The notes: a model not told the origin generated them from the sequence alone. 64,000 bases of DNA from Spinacia oleracea (GCF_020520425.1 NC_079488.1:30805247-30869246), one strand, 5' to 3'; shown: positions 1 to 13,400, numbered from the stretch's first letter. A program made the numbers and translations.

Positions 1-839
1 TCATGCTGTTTAGGAAGTAGATACTTGACATTGACATACTCATTTCTTGTTCTTTTGATCAACATATGTATTCTGTACCGTGTACGTATAATGTGTAAAT
101 TGGGCGTGAAACATGATGAAGATATTTACTTCGTATAAATTTTATCCAATATTTGAATCACGCAAATTTTCTGTTAGACTGTTACTCCATAGATCGAATT
201 GGACGTCATCTTAAATCTTAATCATAAAACACAATCAAAAGCCCAGACATTAATGACGACTTTTGGTCAACAAGTACTACTTTCTTAGACAACTTCTGAA
301 ATATTTATCAAAGTGGGCTATGGCCCATTGATTTGTAGGGTTGCTTAAATGATTAAATCATTCCAATATTTTGTGCCTTTGGGCCTTCTTATCTTTCTTA
401 GTTTCTTTCCTTTTTGGCATAATATTGGTGTTGAACTCTTTCCGCTTTCTTTTATTAGTCCTGTTTATTTTTTCAATATTTAATGGTAAATTTTTTCAAA
501 TATGTATTATAAAAAAATATCATACATTCTCTGTTTTTTTATATTCTCGTCTATGATAGTCTCTTGTTTCGATGAGTGATGATGGGTGTAAGAAAAATGT
601 GCAAAAAGTAAGAGAGATGTAATAAATTAATGGATAAAAAAAGTGAAATGTTCTTCCGACTTATACAATATTCTTTATTACTCCATGCTGATTATTTATA
701 GTAGTAATATTTACAAATTTATTTATTTTCAAAAATTGTACAGAGTATTTTTTATTCCCTTTAATAAAGGGAGGAAAAAAAGTACCAAATTATGACGTCA
801 CCTCAAGAGTCAAGAGTTCCCTTATATAAAGAGACTACT
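1..839. other. AT-rich intergenic DNA, no gene seen
   Basis: Nothing codes convincingly here. The only open frame of note is a hydrophobic, low-complexity stretch of about 61 codons near 371-556 with no recognisable motif. I see no RNA gene. Confidence 0.5.
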
Positions 840-1565
840 TTAGGGCCCGTGCAATGCACGGCTACTACTAAAACAATTTATTATTTTAATAGTAACTAAA
901 AGACTTGTGATATTAGGAAAATATGAAAGTAAAAAGGATATATGAAAAAGAATAAATTCAAAGTTGTGTAAAAAAAAATATTCAAATGAACTAAATTTGC
1001 ATATTACAACACAAAGTTAAAAATTAAAGTCGTTTACTTGTATGTAGAACGATCTAACAACGTTAACCAAAATCGAATGACTCAAGACTAATTTTCGAAA
1101 AGACCCGAGCATAACCGAGTTAGTCAAATACAACATATTTTGAATTGAGTAAAATCTTGATAAATAAACTTATATGTTAGTCTACTTACCATGTATTATT
1201 ATTTTAATTAACATTCTTACTTACCAGTTACCATGTATTATATTATTAATAGTAGACTAACATTAGAAGTTCATTTATCAATATTTTTTATATTTCTTAT
1301 CAGGTTAAAAAGTTGTACTAATACATAAATAGAATTATATCATAAAGGAAAAAATAATATTGATTTAGCTTTCCTCCAATAATATATTATGCAGTACACA
1401 TTTATGGTAATGAAAATATATTTTTATCTTAGTTTCCTAAAAAAACGTAATGTAATTTACTTATTTTAAAGTAAAAAAATAAAAAAACATTTTGGTGGGA
1501 AAAAATCGCACCAGAAGATGACACGTGTCATTCCTGGTGTCTCTTTTAGTATATATAGTAATAGA
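840..1565 (-). mobile_element. Small non-autonomous Helitron, minus strand
   Basis: Read on the minus strand, the element starts TCTATTACTATATATAC after an A, a typical plant Helitron 5' end. It finishes with a GC-rich hairpin (arms CCGTGCA/TGCACGG, plus 846-860) followed within a few bases by CTAA. The body is AT-rich and has no coding capacity. The base after CTAA is A rather than the expected T, so the 3' border may be off by a few bases. It needs a helicase supplied by another copy. Confidence 0.55.
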
Positions 1566-4072
1566 TTTGCAACACCCTTGCGACATCGAGAATATTGTTG
1601 CAATATTTTACGCAACGACAAGTGATTTTTTGCAATGACTTTAATTGTTGCTTAAAAAAAAGGGGTTTTCTTGTATAATCTCCAATTTTAAATGAGTTAT
1701 CGGTTATTTGTGTTGACTCCTATAGAACCGATAGTCTTGATGCTGTGGATTGGAAAATAAGATTTTTATTAATTATTGCTAAAAAAATAGGATTTCTTGT
1801 AAAATCTCTAATTTCAAATGAGTTGGTGTATTTTGAAAATTTAACGACTTCTGTCCAGTACTACTTAAAGGGCCTAAAGGCATTTGTGTTGCCAATTTAA
1901 TTGTTGTTTAGGAACAAAAGTACAACATGTATGCATTTCTCTTTGTGGAATCAAAACTGCTTTGCAAGATTTGATTACTATTAACACAGTTTCCTTTTGC
2001 CAGAGATAATAAAAAGGAACAAAAAAAAAAAAGTTGAATAAAGTGAAGAAAACGGCATTGTTTAGCTGTTCATCAGGCAATGTTGAAGCCTTTATCCTAT
2101 TTTATAGAAAAAAAAAGTGTAGAATTCTGAACTTAAAAAATACGAAGTAATAAATATTTAAAGGTGACTAATATCTTTAAAAATATAACAGAAATTGAAA
2201 TTTTAAATAAAAATTAGAAATAAAAAAAAAAAAAAAAAAGTAAAGAAGAAATGAAGAAAAGGGGAAAATCACTTTAATTATCCTTTTCCAATTCCAAATT
2301 TCCAATCAACTTTATATTACTATATTATTATAAAGTTAAATAGTATTAATAAAATGTCTCTTTTGAAGAAGAAGATCTTCATATGCAGCTTTAAACAACT
2401 CAAAATGCTATAATTTGGACATTATCTTGGTTGTCTTCTTTCTCATTGATCTGAATTGCATGTACTCCACTTATTATGCATGCCATCATTTCATAAGCTT
2501 CCAAAGTTGTGAAGAAGCTAAGAGAATGATATGATGGTGCAATTAGCATGTTTTGCCTCTCTCTCACTTCTATCCTATGGAAACTTCTTCCTCATTTTGT
2601 TCTTGTGATGTTATCGCCATCCTAAAATAGTAATACGAAATACAAATATGTATAAACGAACTTCTTATCAAATAGTTGTACTTAATAATTATATAGTTAT
2701 GCGTACTTTATAATTAAATAGTTATATTTTTTAAAAGTTAAAATTTATATGCATGACGATTTCATAGAATACCTACCCAATAAATAAATACTTTGTATCA
2801 AGAAATCATGTATCTCAATTAGACATGGAAATCATATACTTCGGACAAACAAATTAGAAAGTTTGATAAGATAAAAGTAATCCATCCCAATTGAAATTTG
2901 AAAATAGGTTTTTTTTCCTCTCCTCCTCTTATTTTCATTTTTTCAAATCTAATAAGAGTTTAGCTAGGTGTGGAGTGAGTTCTTACTTCGAATAATATTA
3001 GTTTAGGGTTAATAAGTTCAAATAAGATAAATTCATGACTTGTAAGTTCAAATAAGCTAGATAACTTTAGGGACAATATAAGTTTAGGGCTCTATTTTCC
3101 CAACACATCATTCTCACTTATATATATAAGGAAAATTTGTCAGAAAAGATCTTTTAAAACACAAAAATTGTGAGAAAGGACCTTTTAAAAAAAGTTGTGA
3201 AAGAAGATCCAATTGGGTTTTTTTGTTGTGAATAAGGACCATAAGCCATATTTCGGTGGTCAACAACTGTTCTCCGGCGTTGACCATCACGTGACATGCA
3301 CGTGTCTTAAATTTTTACAATTTTTCAAAAAGTTTCCCTCCATATTTCCCCCACCCCCACCTAACTTATTCAGATCTTAAAAAAATCGATTCTTGAAATT
3401 AAGTAACACTAAGAACCCTAATTTCAAGAACCAAAAAATTGGAGAAATTTGAGGGAAAAAAATTAGGGCTTTTAGTGTTATCTCGTACCGAAAGGACCGA
3501 CAAGCAATTGGGTTGCGCGAATTTGGTTGATTTCAACTGGGGAGAAGAAATTCGTGGTTGGAAGGAAGAAGAAAATGGTGGAGGAGCAGCAGAGCAGGAG
3601 AGAAAATCGAGTTTCTTTTAAGATCTGAATTATAAGTTAGGAACTCGATTAAACTATATGTGAATAGTTTAATCGAGTTCCTAATTAAACTATTCACATG
3701 CATACTCGGCTTCACTTTCACTAATGTTGGTAATTAACACTGACCCATAACAAAACTTAAGTTATAGTCATATGAATGTTTAGCAAAATAATCACAATTT
3801 AACTTTTAAAGTCAAACTTCGATTAATTTTGACTACAATTTATAATTGAGTCTTGGAGATCGTAAAATTCAAAATATGACTTATCTTTCTTTGTTTGAGG
3901 GATAGATGTGACTCTTATCTTGAACATACAGTTAGTGAACTGTAAATCTGTGTTGCTGTAGCTGTAGCTGTAGCTGTAGCTGTAACCTGTATTTTTATTT
4001 TACTTTATTTTTATTATATTTTAAGGTTGCTGTTGGGGAATGAGAAGGTGAAAGAAGAGCCGTTGGATATTA
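1566..4072. other. Intergenic DNA, no supported gene
   Basis: This stretch is AT-rich with homopolymer runs. A region near 3090-3620 has slightly higher GC and a 60-codon open frame (3439-3621) rich in Glu and Lys, but it lacks introns, a family motif or context. I do not call a gene. Confidence 0.45.
3955..3984. repeat. GCTGTA hexanucleotide microsatellite
   Basis: About five tandem copies of the hexamer GCTGTA sit in otherwise unremarkable intergenic DNA. Confidence 0.85.
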
Positions 4073-4400
4073 CTCCCTCCGTCCCGGAATACTTGACCTG
4101 TTTTCCTTATCGGGTCGTCCCTTAATACTTGACCTGTTTCTAAAAATGGAAATATTCTAACAATACTATATTATTTCTCACTCCACCCCTATTAACCCAC
4201 CTACCCCCTACTCTATACAAAAAATAATTAAAAATTCAACCCCTACTCTCCCCCAAATCCACCCCTTCACACATTTCCCACTAACTACATTAAAATAATA
4301 CCCCACTATCAACTACTACCTATTAAATTAAATAAGTCAATTTAAGTTCCTTAAACTCTGTGCCGGTCAAACCGGGTCGAGCATTCCGGGACGGAGGGAG
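4073..4400 (+). mobile_element. Stowaway-type MITE, 328 bp
   Basis: The terminal inverted repeats begin CTCCCTCCGTCCCGGAATAC and are flanked by TA dinucleotides at 4071-4072 and 4401-4402, the Tc1/mariner target duplication. There is no coding sequence. A second copy of exactly the same length and opposite orientation lies at 41083-41410. Confidence 0.9.
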
Positions 4401-5094
4401 TAAGAAAAGACATGAGCAAATGAAAATGGAGAAAATACAAGTGTAGGATTAAACCCGTATGCATGCATGCCTGAGGTATGAGCTATCCTTTTCCATTTTC
4501 AACTGATTTTACTTTTTTACCCCCCTCGACACTTTTTCTCTCTCCTCGTCTTTCACCCTCTTCCTCAGTTTTTCTGACATTTTTTGTCAGAAATCTCTGT
4601 CGCTTGCTGTTTTTCCCCCTCCTATAAAATATCATCAATTTTTATTTTTCATTTTTTTTTAAACCCTCTTTTGCGCTTCAAAATTTTTATTTTTAGTTTC
4701 CCAACTTCAGGTTTTGGGACATTAGTTATTGAGCAATCATTTTATTTCATTGACTAATGTCAAAGCCAGCTAAAGATTAAAGAAAAAGAGCTTCTCTGCC
4801 ATCTGAACTTGAAGATGAAGTTTGTGTAAAGATTTGGATAATGACTTTTTACCATAAATTTTGGGGTTTACTAAATCCCGCCCTAGTATTACTTCTACAT
4901 TACCGCCCTATTAAATGACCTAATTCCCTTTTTATATTTCTTCCATCTTTTATACTTTGTAACCCATTTTAATTAACATATAATCAATAATTAATAAACT
5001 AATTAAATAAATAAATAATTATTTCAACATTAAATTATAAAACACTAATTAAAATCACAAATAAAAATTGAAATAATTTTTTTTAAATTTTAAC

Positions 5095-5425
5095 ATGGAG
5101 ACTTCCTCAGTATAAGCTTCTACCGTGGTAGAGACTTCTTTTGTTTGAGCTCCTACCATGGTATGAGCTCAAAAAGCAGAAGTCTCAAACATGGTAGGAG
5201 CTCAAATCATGGAAGTCTTTGTAAGTTTTGTTATACATTAAGACAAACTTTTTAACATGGAGACTTCTACAATTTGAGCTTTCACGTGGTGGACATGATG
5301 AAAACTTCTTCTGTTTGAGCTTCAACCATGGTGGAGACTTCAATTCTTCTGTTTGAGATTCAACCAAGGTGGAGACTAGCTTCTTCTGTTTGAGCTTTCA
5401 CCATGGTGCAAGCTCAAACAGTAAA
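5095..5425. repeat. CCATGG-centred imperfect repeat array
   Basis: About eight imperfect units of 35-45 bp combine GAGACTTCT, TTTGAGCT and ACCATGGT in direct and inverted order, so the array could fold into several hairpins. A second block of the same units lies at 5885-6005, beyond the inserted Stowaway. It has no open frame of interest. Confidence 0.7.
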
Positions 5426-5501
5426 AGCCTATGTGAAGTAGCATTTTCTTAAAAAAAATATATTAATTAGATTTTTATTATTTAGGGAACAAATTAATTT
5501 C

Positions 5502-5504
<3 letters not shown>

Positions 5505-5540
<36 letters not shown>
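5505..5540. repeat. TTA trinucleotide microsatellite
   Basis: About twelve tandem TTA units lie just left of the Stowaway at 5560. Confidence 0.9.
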
Positions 5541-5542
<2 letters not shown>

Positions 5543-5559
5543 CAAATTAATATTTATTA

Positions 5560-5844
5560 CTCCTTCCGTCCCAGATTAGTTGTTACACTCTCTTTTTTCG
5601 TCTGTCCCAGATTAGTTGTTACACTTATAAATAAGGAATGACCCCACAATTATTATATTATCTCTCTCTTCCCACTAAATATTTTTTTGTCCTCACCCTC
5701 TCTCTCATTCAATTAAAAACATACCCTACTAACTTCTATCACATCCACTTTTTCAATAAAATAACAATTGATAACCAAACAACCACTTATCACCTAAAAC
5801 TTTGTGCAAAGATAAGTGTAACGACTATTATGGGACGGAGGGAG
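5560..5844 (+). mobile_element. Stowaway-type MITE, 285 bp
   Basis: The ends CTCCTTCCGTCCC and GGGACGGAGGGAG are flanked by TA at 5558-5559 and 5845-5846. Its interior differs from that of the 328-bp family. It is inserted in the 4863-6233 transposon. Confidence 0.9.
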
Positions 5845-6291
5845 TATTATCATTAATTAAAATTTGATTATTTTGTTTAAACACGTGGGCTTCTTCATTT
5901 TGAGCTTAGCACATGGTAGAGACTTCTGCGCTTTAAGCTTCTACCGTAGACGGAGCTTAAAACGCAGAAGCCTCTACCATGGACCAAGCTCAAAACGAAG
6001 AAGTCTAAATTAATCTAAATTATTGTTTTTAATTTTTGGATTTTTATTAAATTTATGAACCAAATTCATTAAATTCTAAAAATACATTAACTAAATTTAT
6101 TAACAAGTTTGGTGGAGAGATTAAAAGTGAGGTGCGGATAAAATGGGGGAGAGAGAAAGCTAATGTAATCAAGGGTATTTTATTAGCTATATAGGGCGGG
6201 TGAGTAATAATGGGGCGGGGTTTAGCGCTCCACTAAATTTTCCCACCATCCCTTATTTAATTCATTCACATTTCCTTATTCACGGGAGATG

Positions 6292-6463
6292 ATACATATA
6301 CCACAGGGGTATGTAGGACCCACATACCCTGGTCTTTTATTGGTCCAAATCAGCTTAAAGAAATTTTATTTTGGAGGAAAATGAGTTTTATTTGGGGTGG
6401 GACCAATAATAACCAATCAAATAATATGGTATGTAAGGGCCCACATACGCCGAGGTATGTGAA
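6292..6463. repeat. Short inverted-repeat element, about 170 bp
   Basis: Two arms rich in ACATACC/GGTATGT (roughly 6292-6335 and 6427-6463) are inverted relative to each other around a loop that itself has mirrored ATTGGTCC/GGACCAATAAT pieces. It is probably a MITE, but I found no convincing target duplication. Confidence 0.45.
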
Positions 6464-6532
6464 GCCTTTGCGCTTATTTACCCATCTAACCCCACTTTTA
6501 TGATTTTTTATTACTTTATTAAAAATATCTTA

Positions 6533-6613
6533 CTCCCTCCGTCTCTTTTTGTTTTTTTACGTTTGATGTTATTCACGCGATTTAATGACTATTTATTGTG
6601 CATTGAGATTACT
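6533..6613 (+). mobile_element. Left part of a Stowaway MITE split by the 6.6-36 kb insertion
   Basis: The sequence begins CTCCCTCCGTCTC after TA (6531-6532). It matches, in inverted orientation, one end of the undivided 323-bp copy at 41637-41959. The remaining part of this MITE resumes at 36030, so about 29.4 kb was inserted into a 324-bp element. Confidence 0.88.
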
Positions 6614-6957
6614 TGTAATACCCCGAAATTTTAAACTTGATAAATTAAACTTAATTATTTTTATCATTTTAAATCCTAATTTTAAACTTTAATATAATTA
6701 ACGAAATTTATTTGACTGGAAAAAAAAAGAATATATTAAAATTTAAATTAGATTTATTTTCAGATTTTGTAATTTAATTAGAAAAAAAAAAAGAAATTTT
6801 GATTTACATATTATTTTCGGATTTTAAGCCCAAATGGAGAAACTTATTTCAGAAATTTATTTAGAAAATTATTACTAAATGGACTTGTTCATCTAAGGAA
6901 GCCCAAATCAGTTTGTTCTTCCTTCCTCCTTCCCCATATCCCTAATTGCTATACCCA

Positions 6958-7047
6958 GGTACAGCCAAGATGGCTGTACCCCCTGCCCAAAACGACGCGC
7001 AGCGTCGTTTGGGTAAAATACCCAGGTACAGCCAACTTGGCTGTACC
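6958..7047 (+). repeat. Left subterminal palindrome module of the MULE
   Basis: Two 23-bp palindromes with arms GGTACAGCCA and TGGCTGTACC (6958-6980 and 7025-7047) flank a third palindrome around AACGACG...CGTCGTT (about 6990-7010). The module lies just upstream of the protease gene promoter. The same module in inverted order is at 33558-33632. It could be a transposase-binding site or an operator. Confidence 0.85.
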
Positions 7048-7143
7048 CCCTGCCATTGTTAGGCGCGTGAATCCCACGCGCGGGTAGTTAATTTTGAAAA
7101 AAAAAATGGCACGTGAGGGTAATAATTTCGCGCAGGAATGGCC

Positions 7144-7151
7144 TATAAATA
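7144..7151 (+). promoter_or_regulatory. Probable TATA box of the Ulp1-like gene
   Basis: TATAAATA lies about 260 bp before the chosen ATG. A leader rich in CTCTCT follows and has no in-frame upstream ATG that would fit the exon chain better. The palindrome module is 100-190 bp upstream. Confidence 0.6.
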
Positions 7152-7404
7152 CAAAAAAAAAAGAGGAAAATCATTTCGAAAACTGTTCAAATTCTCAGCA
7201 CGCAAAAAATTTTCTCTCTCCTCTGCCCAATCTTCTACTTCGTTGTTTTCTCTCTCTTAAAACCGCCATTAAACTTCCTGCAACCACCTCAATCAACTTT
7301 CTCTCTCTTCAAACCGCTACTAATCTTCATTATTAAAGCTGAATTTCCACAAAATATCAAGAGAAGAAATCTGTGACTTCTTTTTACTGAAAAAAAAGAG
7401 AAAA

Positions 7405-10400
7405 ATGGATGTTCGTGACGAAATTGACATGAACAAGCTTCAAAATCCACCGAAAAGCAAAAAGTAAGTAATTACAATTGATTCTGATGTTTCGATTTTA
7501 TTTTCGAACTAAAATGAAATCTAATTTTGCTTATTTTCGTTCTATTTCAGAAAAACGAAGATGCCGAAAGAAAAAAAGGAAACGTATGTAATTTAATTTC
7601 AGATTTCCAACATGCAACTGTTTTATTACTTAAATATTTGTTTAATTCAGTTATTTTCAGTATTTTTCTTTATAATGTTCAAGTAATTTCATTATAATGG
7701 TCAATTTTTTGGTTTATGATGTTAGCAAACCCTAACTTCTGATTTTTTGGCTATAGGACTGGAAGATCTAGTGAAGAGCAAAAAATCGGGAATGCAAAGC
7801 AACTAGACATGAAGGAGTAAGTTATTTTAAGTTTTCGTAGATAAATTCATTTTAATTTACATATGTTCAATCAATTTTATGTTAATGTTCAATCGTTTTT
7901 AATTTAATGTTCATTTTCGTTGCGTGATGATTTAACCAAACCCTAACTATTGGTTTTTTGATCACAGAACTGGAAAATACGAAATTGAGAAGGAAATTGA
8001 AGCTGAAAAGCAAATAGACACATTCCAGTAAGTAATTTTTATGTTTTTGAATATCTATTTCTATTTAATTTGCGAATGTGCCGTTTTTGACATTTGATAC
8101 AATACAAATACAAATTAATGATACATTGTTCATATTCATAGAGATTTAACAATAATCTTATTGATGATTAAAATTTGGATTGGGAATGTCAATTAATTTA
8201 AATATTATTATAATAATGTAAATGTGATGAACTTTTGTCGAGTTTTTCTAATCTTATGTTAGACGTTCAATTTATGTGTAAAATGTTCATATTGTTTAAG
8301 CTAGATATTCATTTTGGTCCACTGAGTTTTGTTCATTCCTCTGTAAAATAAATTAAGTCTTTAGAACTCATGATAACTATCTTATGCAAAATGTTCAATT
8401 GATTATAGCAGAATATTCAATATCTTTTTGGAAAATGATCATATATTCCAAACTGGATATCCTTTTTGGTCTACTGAGATTTTCTTTAGGAATACTGAAT
8501 TATTTCGAATGTTATATATATAATTAAAATAATTTGAACATTTGTTCATTCATATGTCCAAAAACTAAATCCAGAAATCATGGTAACTGTCTGTCTCCAA
8601 AATGTTCAATATATTTTGATAAAATATTCATTTTCTTTTTATAAAATATTCAATATATTTTGATAGTTCATTTTCTTTTTATAAAATGTTCAATTTTTTT
8701 TCTGGAATATATTTTGTTACAGAGTTTTGTTTTGGAATATACTATGAATTATTTCTAGTATTATATTCATAATGGAAATGTTCTTTGTACTAATATTCAA
8801 TTTTTCTACAGTAAAATTTTAAATCTACACTCATCTGCGAAAAATGTTCAATTTATTTTGCTAAAATATTCAATTCCTTTTTATAAAATGTTCGTTTACT
8901 CTGATATACTAAGTTGGTTTAGAAATCTTCAATTATTTCAACTACTATATTCATAATTTCAATGTTTGAACTTTTGTTCATTTCTTCAGTCCTTTTTATT
9001 ATTAAAACTCATGATAACTGTTTTTATGTTAAATGTTCATTTTGTTTTCATAAAATATTCATTTCTTCAAACTGAATTTTGCTCTGGACACTCATTAGTT
9101 ATACATTTATAAAACCTAGAGAACAACCACAAAGGTTAATACTCAAATTTAAGCGAAGACCAACTAAATCCCAGCCAGAGGTTCAGAAAGTATTAAGGTA
9201 TAAGATAATATCAATTTTTTATTAAATTTGAATGATTTTTAATATTATATAATATAATGTGTGCATTAACATCATATTAATAAAAAATACAGTGAAGGAG
9301 ATGGGAAGGCATGTACAACTTCTGAGACAGAAGTTCAAAAACCATTGAGGTATAATATAATGTCCATTTTTTACTACATTATGCATGTAATATAAATGTT
9401 CTTTTTCTTAAAGTTATTTGTTCCATTGTGTATGGCTTAATATTCATTCATAAATTGAAAGTTTATCTCATCTGCGTTTATGAATTATGTTCAAAAAATT
9501 TCCTCCTTGTGTTCAAAGTTTTTATGAATTATGATCAAAAAATTTACTTATTATGTTTAAAGCTTCTCCTATATGTTCAAAGCTTTTCTCCATTGTTCGT
9601 TCAAATTTTTTAACCTTTATGTTCTAAGTTTTTAGTCATATGTTCAAAGCCTTTCTTTCTGTTTATATCTCAGTCAAACTATTTGGTTATAATATGTTCA
9701 AAGCTTTTCTCCATTTTGTTCAAAGTTTTTAACCTTTATGCTCAAAGTTTTTAGTCAAATGTTCAAATTTACCTATTATGTTTAAAACTTTTCTCCATTT
9801 TGTTCAAAGTTTATTACCTTTATGTTCAAAGTTTTTACCCTAATGTTCAAGTTTTTAGTCATGGGTTCAAATTTCACAGTATAATATAATGTCCATTTTT
9901 AGCTTTTTAAATAATTTTTTATTAATTTTATATAAAATGACTTGTACGTTTACACCTTACTATTCAAATTACAGTGAAGGAGATAAGAAATCTTCGTCAA
10001 AATCACAGCCTGAAGTTCAAAAAACATCAAGGTAAAAATTAATATGAATTTTCAATTTAGTTGAATCGTTCATAATTTTTATATAAAATAGCATGTATAT
10101 TAAAAATATATTATTCAAATAACAGTGAAGAAGATCAAGAAGAGTCTTCAAAATCTTTGGTACAAAGAAAGATTGCTACAAAAAATAGGTAGAATTTGGC
10201 ATTTTTTTACAATTCATTTTCTTCTGCATATTTGTTCATAATGGTTTCATTGTTTGTTCATTCATTTGGAATTGTTTGTTCTTTATTTTATATGGTTTAT
10301 TCTTTATTATTGAACGACTCTTTCTTTCTTCTTTATTTGTAACTTTATATATAAATGATATTTTACATACGTTTTCATATATATGATCACACATTTGTCG

Positions 10401-13400
10401 TTTTAATTTATTGAATTTTTTTTGTTCTTTGTTTATCAGGGGCAACAACTTACTGAAACAACTTTTAGCAAAGAGCATAAAGCAGAACAACAAAAAAAAG
10501 GCTGCACAAATGGTAGCTGCAGCTGCTGCTGCTGCAATGGCCAGCAAAGAAGCTGACAAAAGGATAGATACAGCTGCCGTTGCAGCACAAATAGAAGCTG
10601 AGAAAATGGCACCTGCAGCTGATGCAGAAGACAAAAGAGTCGCTCAGGAAAAGGCGTCTGCAGCTGAGAAAGAAGCCAAAAGAGTGGCTGAGGAAAAGGC
10701 ATCTGCAGCTGATGCAGAAGCGAAAAAACTGGATGAGGAGAAGGCATCTGCAGCTGATGCCCAAAGAGAAGCTGAGCTGAAAGAAGCTGAAAACAAGAGG
10801 ATCGAGGCTAATAAGAAGAAGGAAGAAGAAGATAAAGCTGAAGCAATGAAGAAGGATTTAGAGGAAAGAAAGAAAGAATATGAAGAAAAAATGAGCCAGC
10901 TTATGGCTAAAAACAACAAAGAGTTGATAGAGGAAGCGGAAAGGAAAGAAGCTGAGAGAAAGAAAAGAGAAGATGAGAGAAAGAAAAAAGAAGACGATGA
11001 TGCCACAAAAGCAATTGCCATGGTGGTTGAAAATGTAAATGCTTCAGAGAGTGAAGCTCAAACCATTGGTGGTAAAGGCACAAAAAGAGGAAAGAAGACA
11101 ACAGCTACCAAGAAGAACACCATTCTAAGTATTACTATGGATGAAGAACTACAAAAGAAGTTGCACAACATATCAGATTCATACAATCCGAGAAGAAGTA
11201 CAAGATCAATGGTGAAATTGCAACAAAATGTTGGTGCTGAAGTAGTTAGCAAAGAAGAATTTGAAGGCAAAGGTAACTATTTACATTGTTCAATCTTATT
11301 TCAATAAATATTCAAAATATATTATTATGTAAGTTGTACTTAGTATTTGTTAATAATGTAGATGTTTCTGGAGTTACTTCCAAAGTAACAAATACTCCAA
11401 AGAAAAGGAAAGCGGCTGAAAAAGAAGATGAGGATGAGCCTTTGAATGTTGAGATAATAAAAATAAAAAAACAAAAAGGTAAACATATTTACAAAAAAAC
11501 AGTGTTAAAAAATAATTTAAGATAATTGATAAAATGTTAATATGTTAAATACATTGTAATTTTTTTTACAGGAGTTGAAAAAAAAGCACCTGTTAAGGGA
11601 AGAATTCTTCCTCTTAGGAGTGCATTGAAAAGAAATAAGAAAAATGATATTGAAGAAGTGAAAGAAGAACAGAAAACAGGTATTACATTTAACATTGTTC
11701 AAAGTTTTTTCAAAGAACGTTCATTTGGTTATCATAAAATGTTATTTTTGTTTGGATAAAAATTCTTTCTGTTTTTATCTCACAGTTATTCAAACTATTT
11801 GGTTATATGTTCAAAGTTTTTCTCCATCATGTTCAAAAGTTTTCTATATTAAGTTCAAAGTTTTCTCCATTATATTCAAAGCTTTACTATTTCGTTCAAA
11901 GTTTTTGGGTAATATGTTCAAACATTTTTACTATTTTGTTCTGTTCACAGAACTTGCAAAAGTCAATGTTAAAGGAAAAAGGAAAATGAAAAAAAGAAAG
12001 GAAGAAGAAGAAGAGGTTCAAGAAGAAGAGGAGTTAGAGGGAAATGATGAAGAAGAGCAAGAAGAGGAGGAAGAACAAAATGAGGAAGAAGAGGAAGAAG
12101 AGGAAGAAGATGAGGAAAATGAGGAAGATGAAGAATGGGAAGAAGAAGAAGAAAAAGAACAAAACAAGATGCCAAAAGGTATATTTAGTATACTAAAATA
12201 TTAAACATTGTATTACATGTTTATCAAAACTTCTTAATTGTATGTTCTTCTCCAACAGAGAAAACAGTACCGGTGAAAGAGAGGTTGGTTCAGTTTGAAA
12301 AACAAAGACAAAAAATAGGTAAAATTAAAATTTATTTGTTCTCCATAAAATTAAAAATTCTACAATTGTTATTAAAACTTACTTATACGTGTTCCTTTTC
12401 CAGCATCAAAAAGAACAGCAGCAAAAGCAAACCTACCTGCTGAAAGAAAAACAAAAAGGAAAATAACTGATGAAGAATATGAAGTGAAGGAAGAAAATAT
12501 AGAAAAAGGTAAAATAAACTCTTCCTTTCAACAGTTCCATATGTAAGTATAATAATTGATGTTATTTAAAATGTTCATTTTGTTTATATAAAATGATCAA
12601 TTTTCTTAAAAAGAATGTTCAATAGTAAAACAAGTAATGTTTAATATATTTAAATAGAATGTTCATAATTACAATACATAATGTTCAAAATTTTGAAATA
12701 CAATATTCATTATTGAAATAATTAATGTTCTACAAAATTTTGAAATACAATATGCATCATTAATTTTTGGTTTTGTTAATCAGCTTTAATTGTGGAACGG
12801 GAGGTTTCCCCTTTGGCGATGATTACCAAAGAAGTTCCTGCAAAAAAGAAACCAAAGAAATCAATTGCTGTTTACAAGGAAAAAGTAGCAGAAGAAGAGG
12901 AAGAAAAAACTGGAGTTAGAGGAGGACATGGAAAATTCATCAGTTTCATTTCCATGATGAATGAACAGAAGAAGGAGGCCGTTCGGAATATCGGTCTAGG
13001 AGCATTGCTAGATTTCCAGCTACCTACTTCATCCCAACAATTTGTTACATGGCTATGTAACAACTTTGAGGAAAACAACCAATATCTTTATCTGCCGAAG
13101 AATGAGAAAATCCTGATAGAATTTGAGGACGTGAAAAAGATATATGGCCTTCCTAGCGGTGAAGTAGACATAGTTGAGGCAAAGTCTGACAAGGCTAGTG
13201 AAGAGTTTTCTGCATTCATGGCAAGGTAAATGATCTTAAATCTATACTTATATTTTCAATATATTATAGACTTCAAAAATCTAACTGCATTATGCATGTA
13301 CTACAAATGTTCTTTTTCTTAAAGTTATTTGTTCAATTGTGTATGGCTTAATATACATTCAGAATTTGAAAGTTTTACTACAATTATAATGAGAAAAAGT

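Larger units (their letters stand above)
4863..6233. mobile_element. Non-autonomous TIR transposon with 8-bp duplication
   Basis: The left end GGGGTTTACTAAATCCCGCCC pairs with the right end, whose reverse complement is GTGGAGCGCTAAACCCCGCC. About 15 of 22 positions match. Both ends are directly abutted by TAAATTTT (4855-4862 and 6234-6241), an 8-bp direct repeat that fits a hAT or MULE-like element. A Stowaway MITE (5560-5844) and a microsatellite lie inside, with an array of CCATGG-centred repeats on both sides. No transposase is encoded. The family is unknown to me. Confidence 0.6.

Noticed and set aside
7094-7336. 80-codon open frame before the Ulp1-like gene
   Set aside because: It starts upstream of the TATA box and overlaps the leader. 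Composition is leader-like and the downstream ATG at 7405 starts the consistent exon chain.
10236-11270. Several antisense open frames of Ser/Phe- and Leu-rich composition
   Set aside because: They are mirror images of the Ala/Glu/Lys-rich coiled-coil exon of the Ulp1-like gene.
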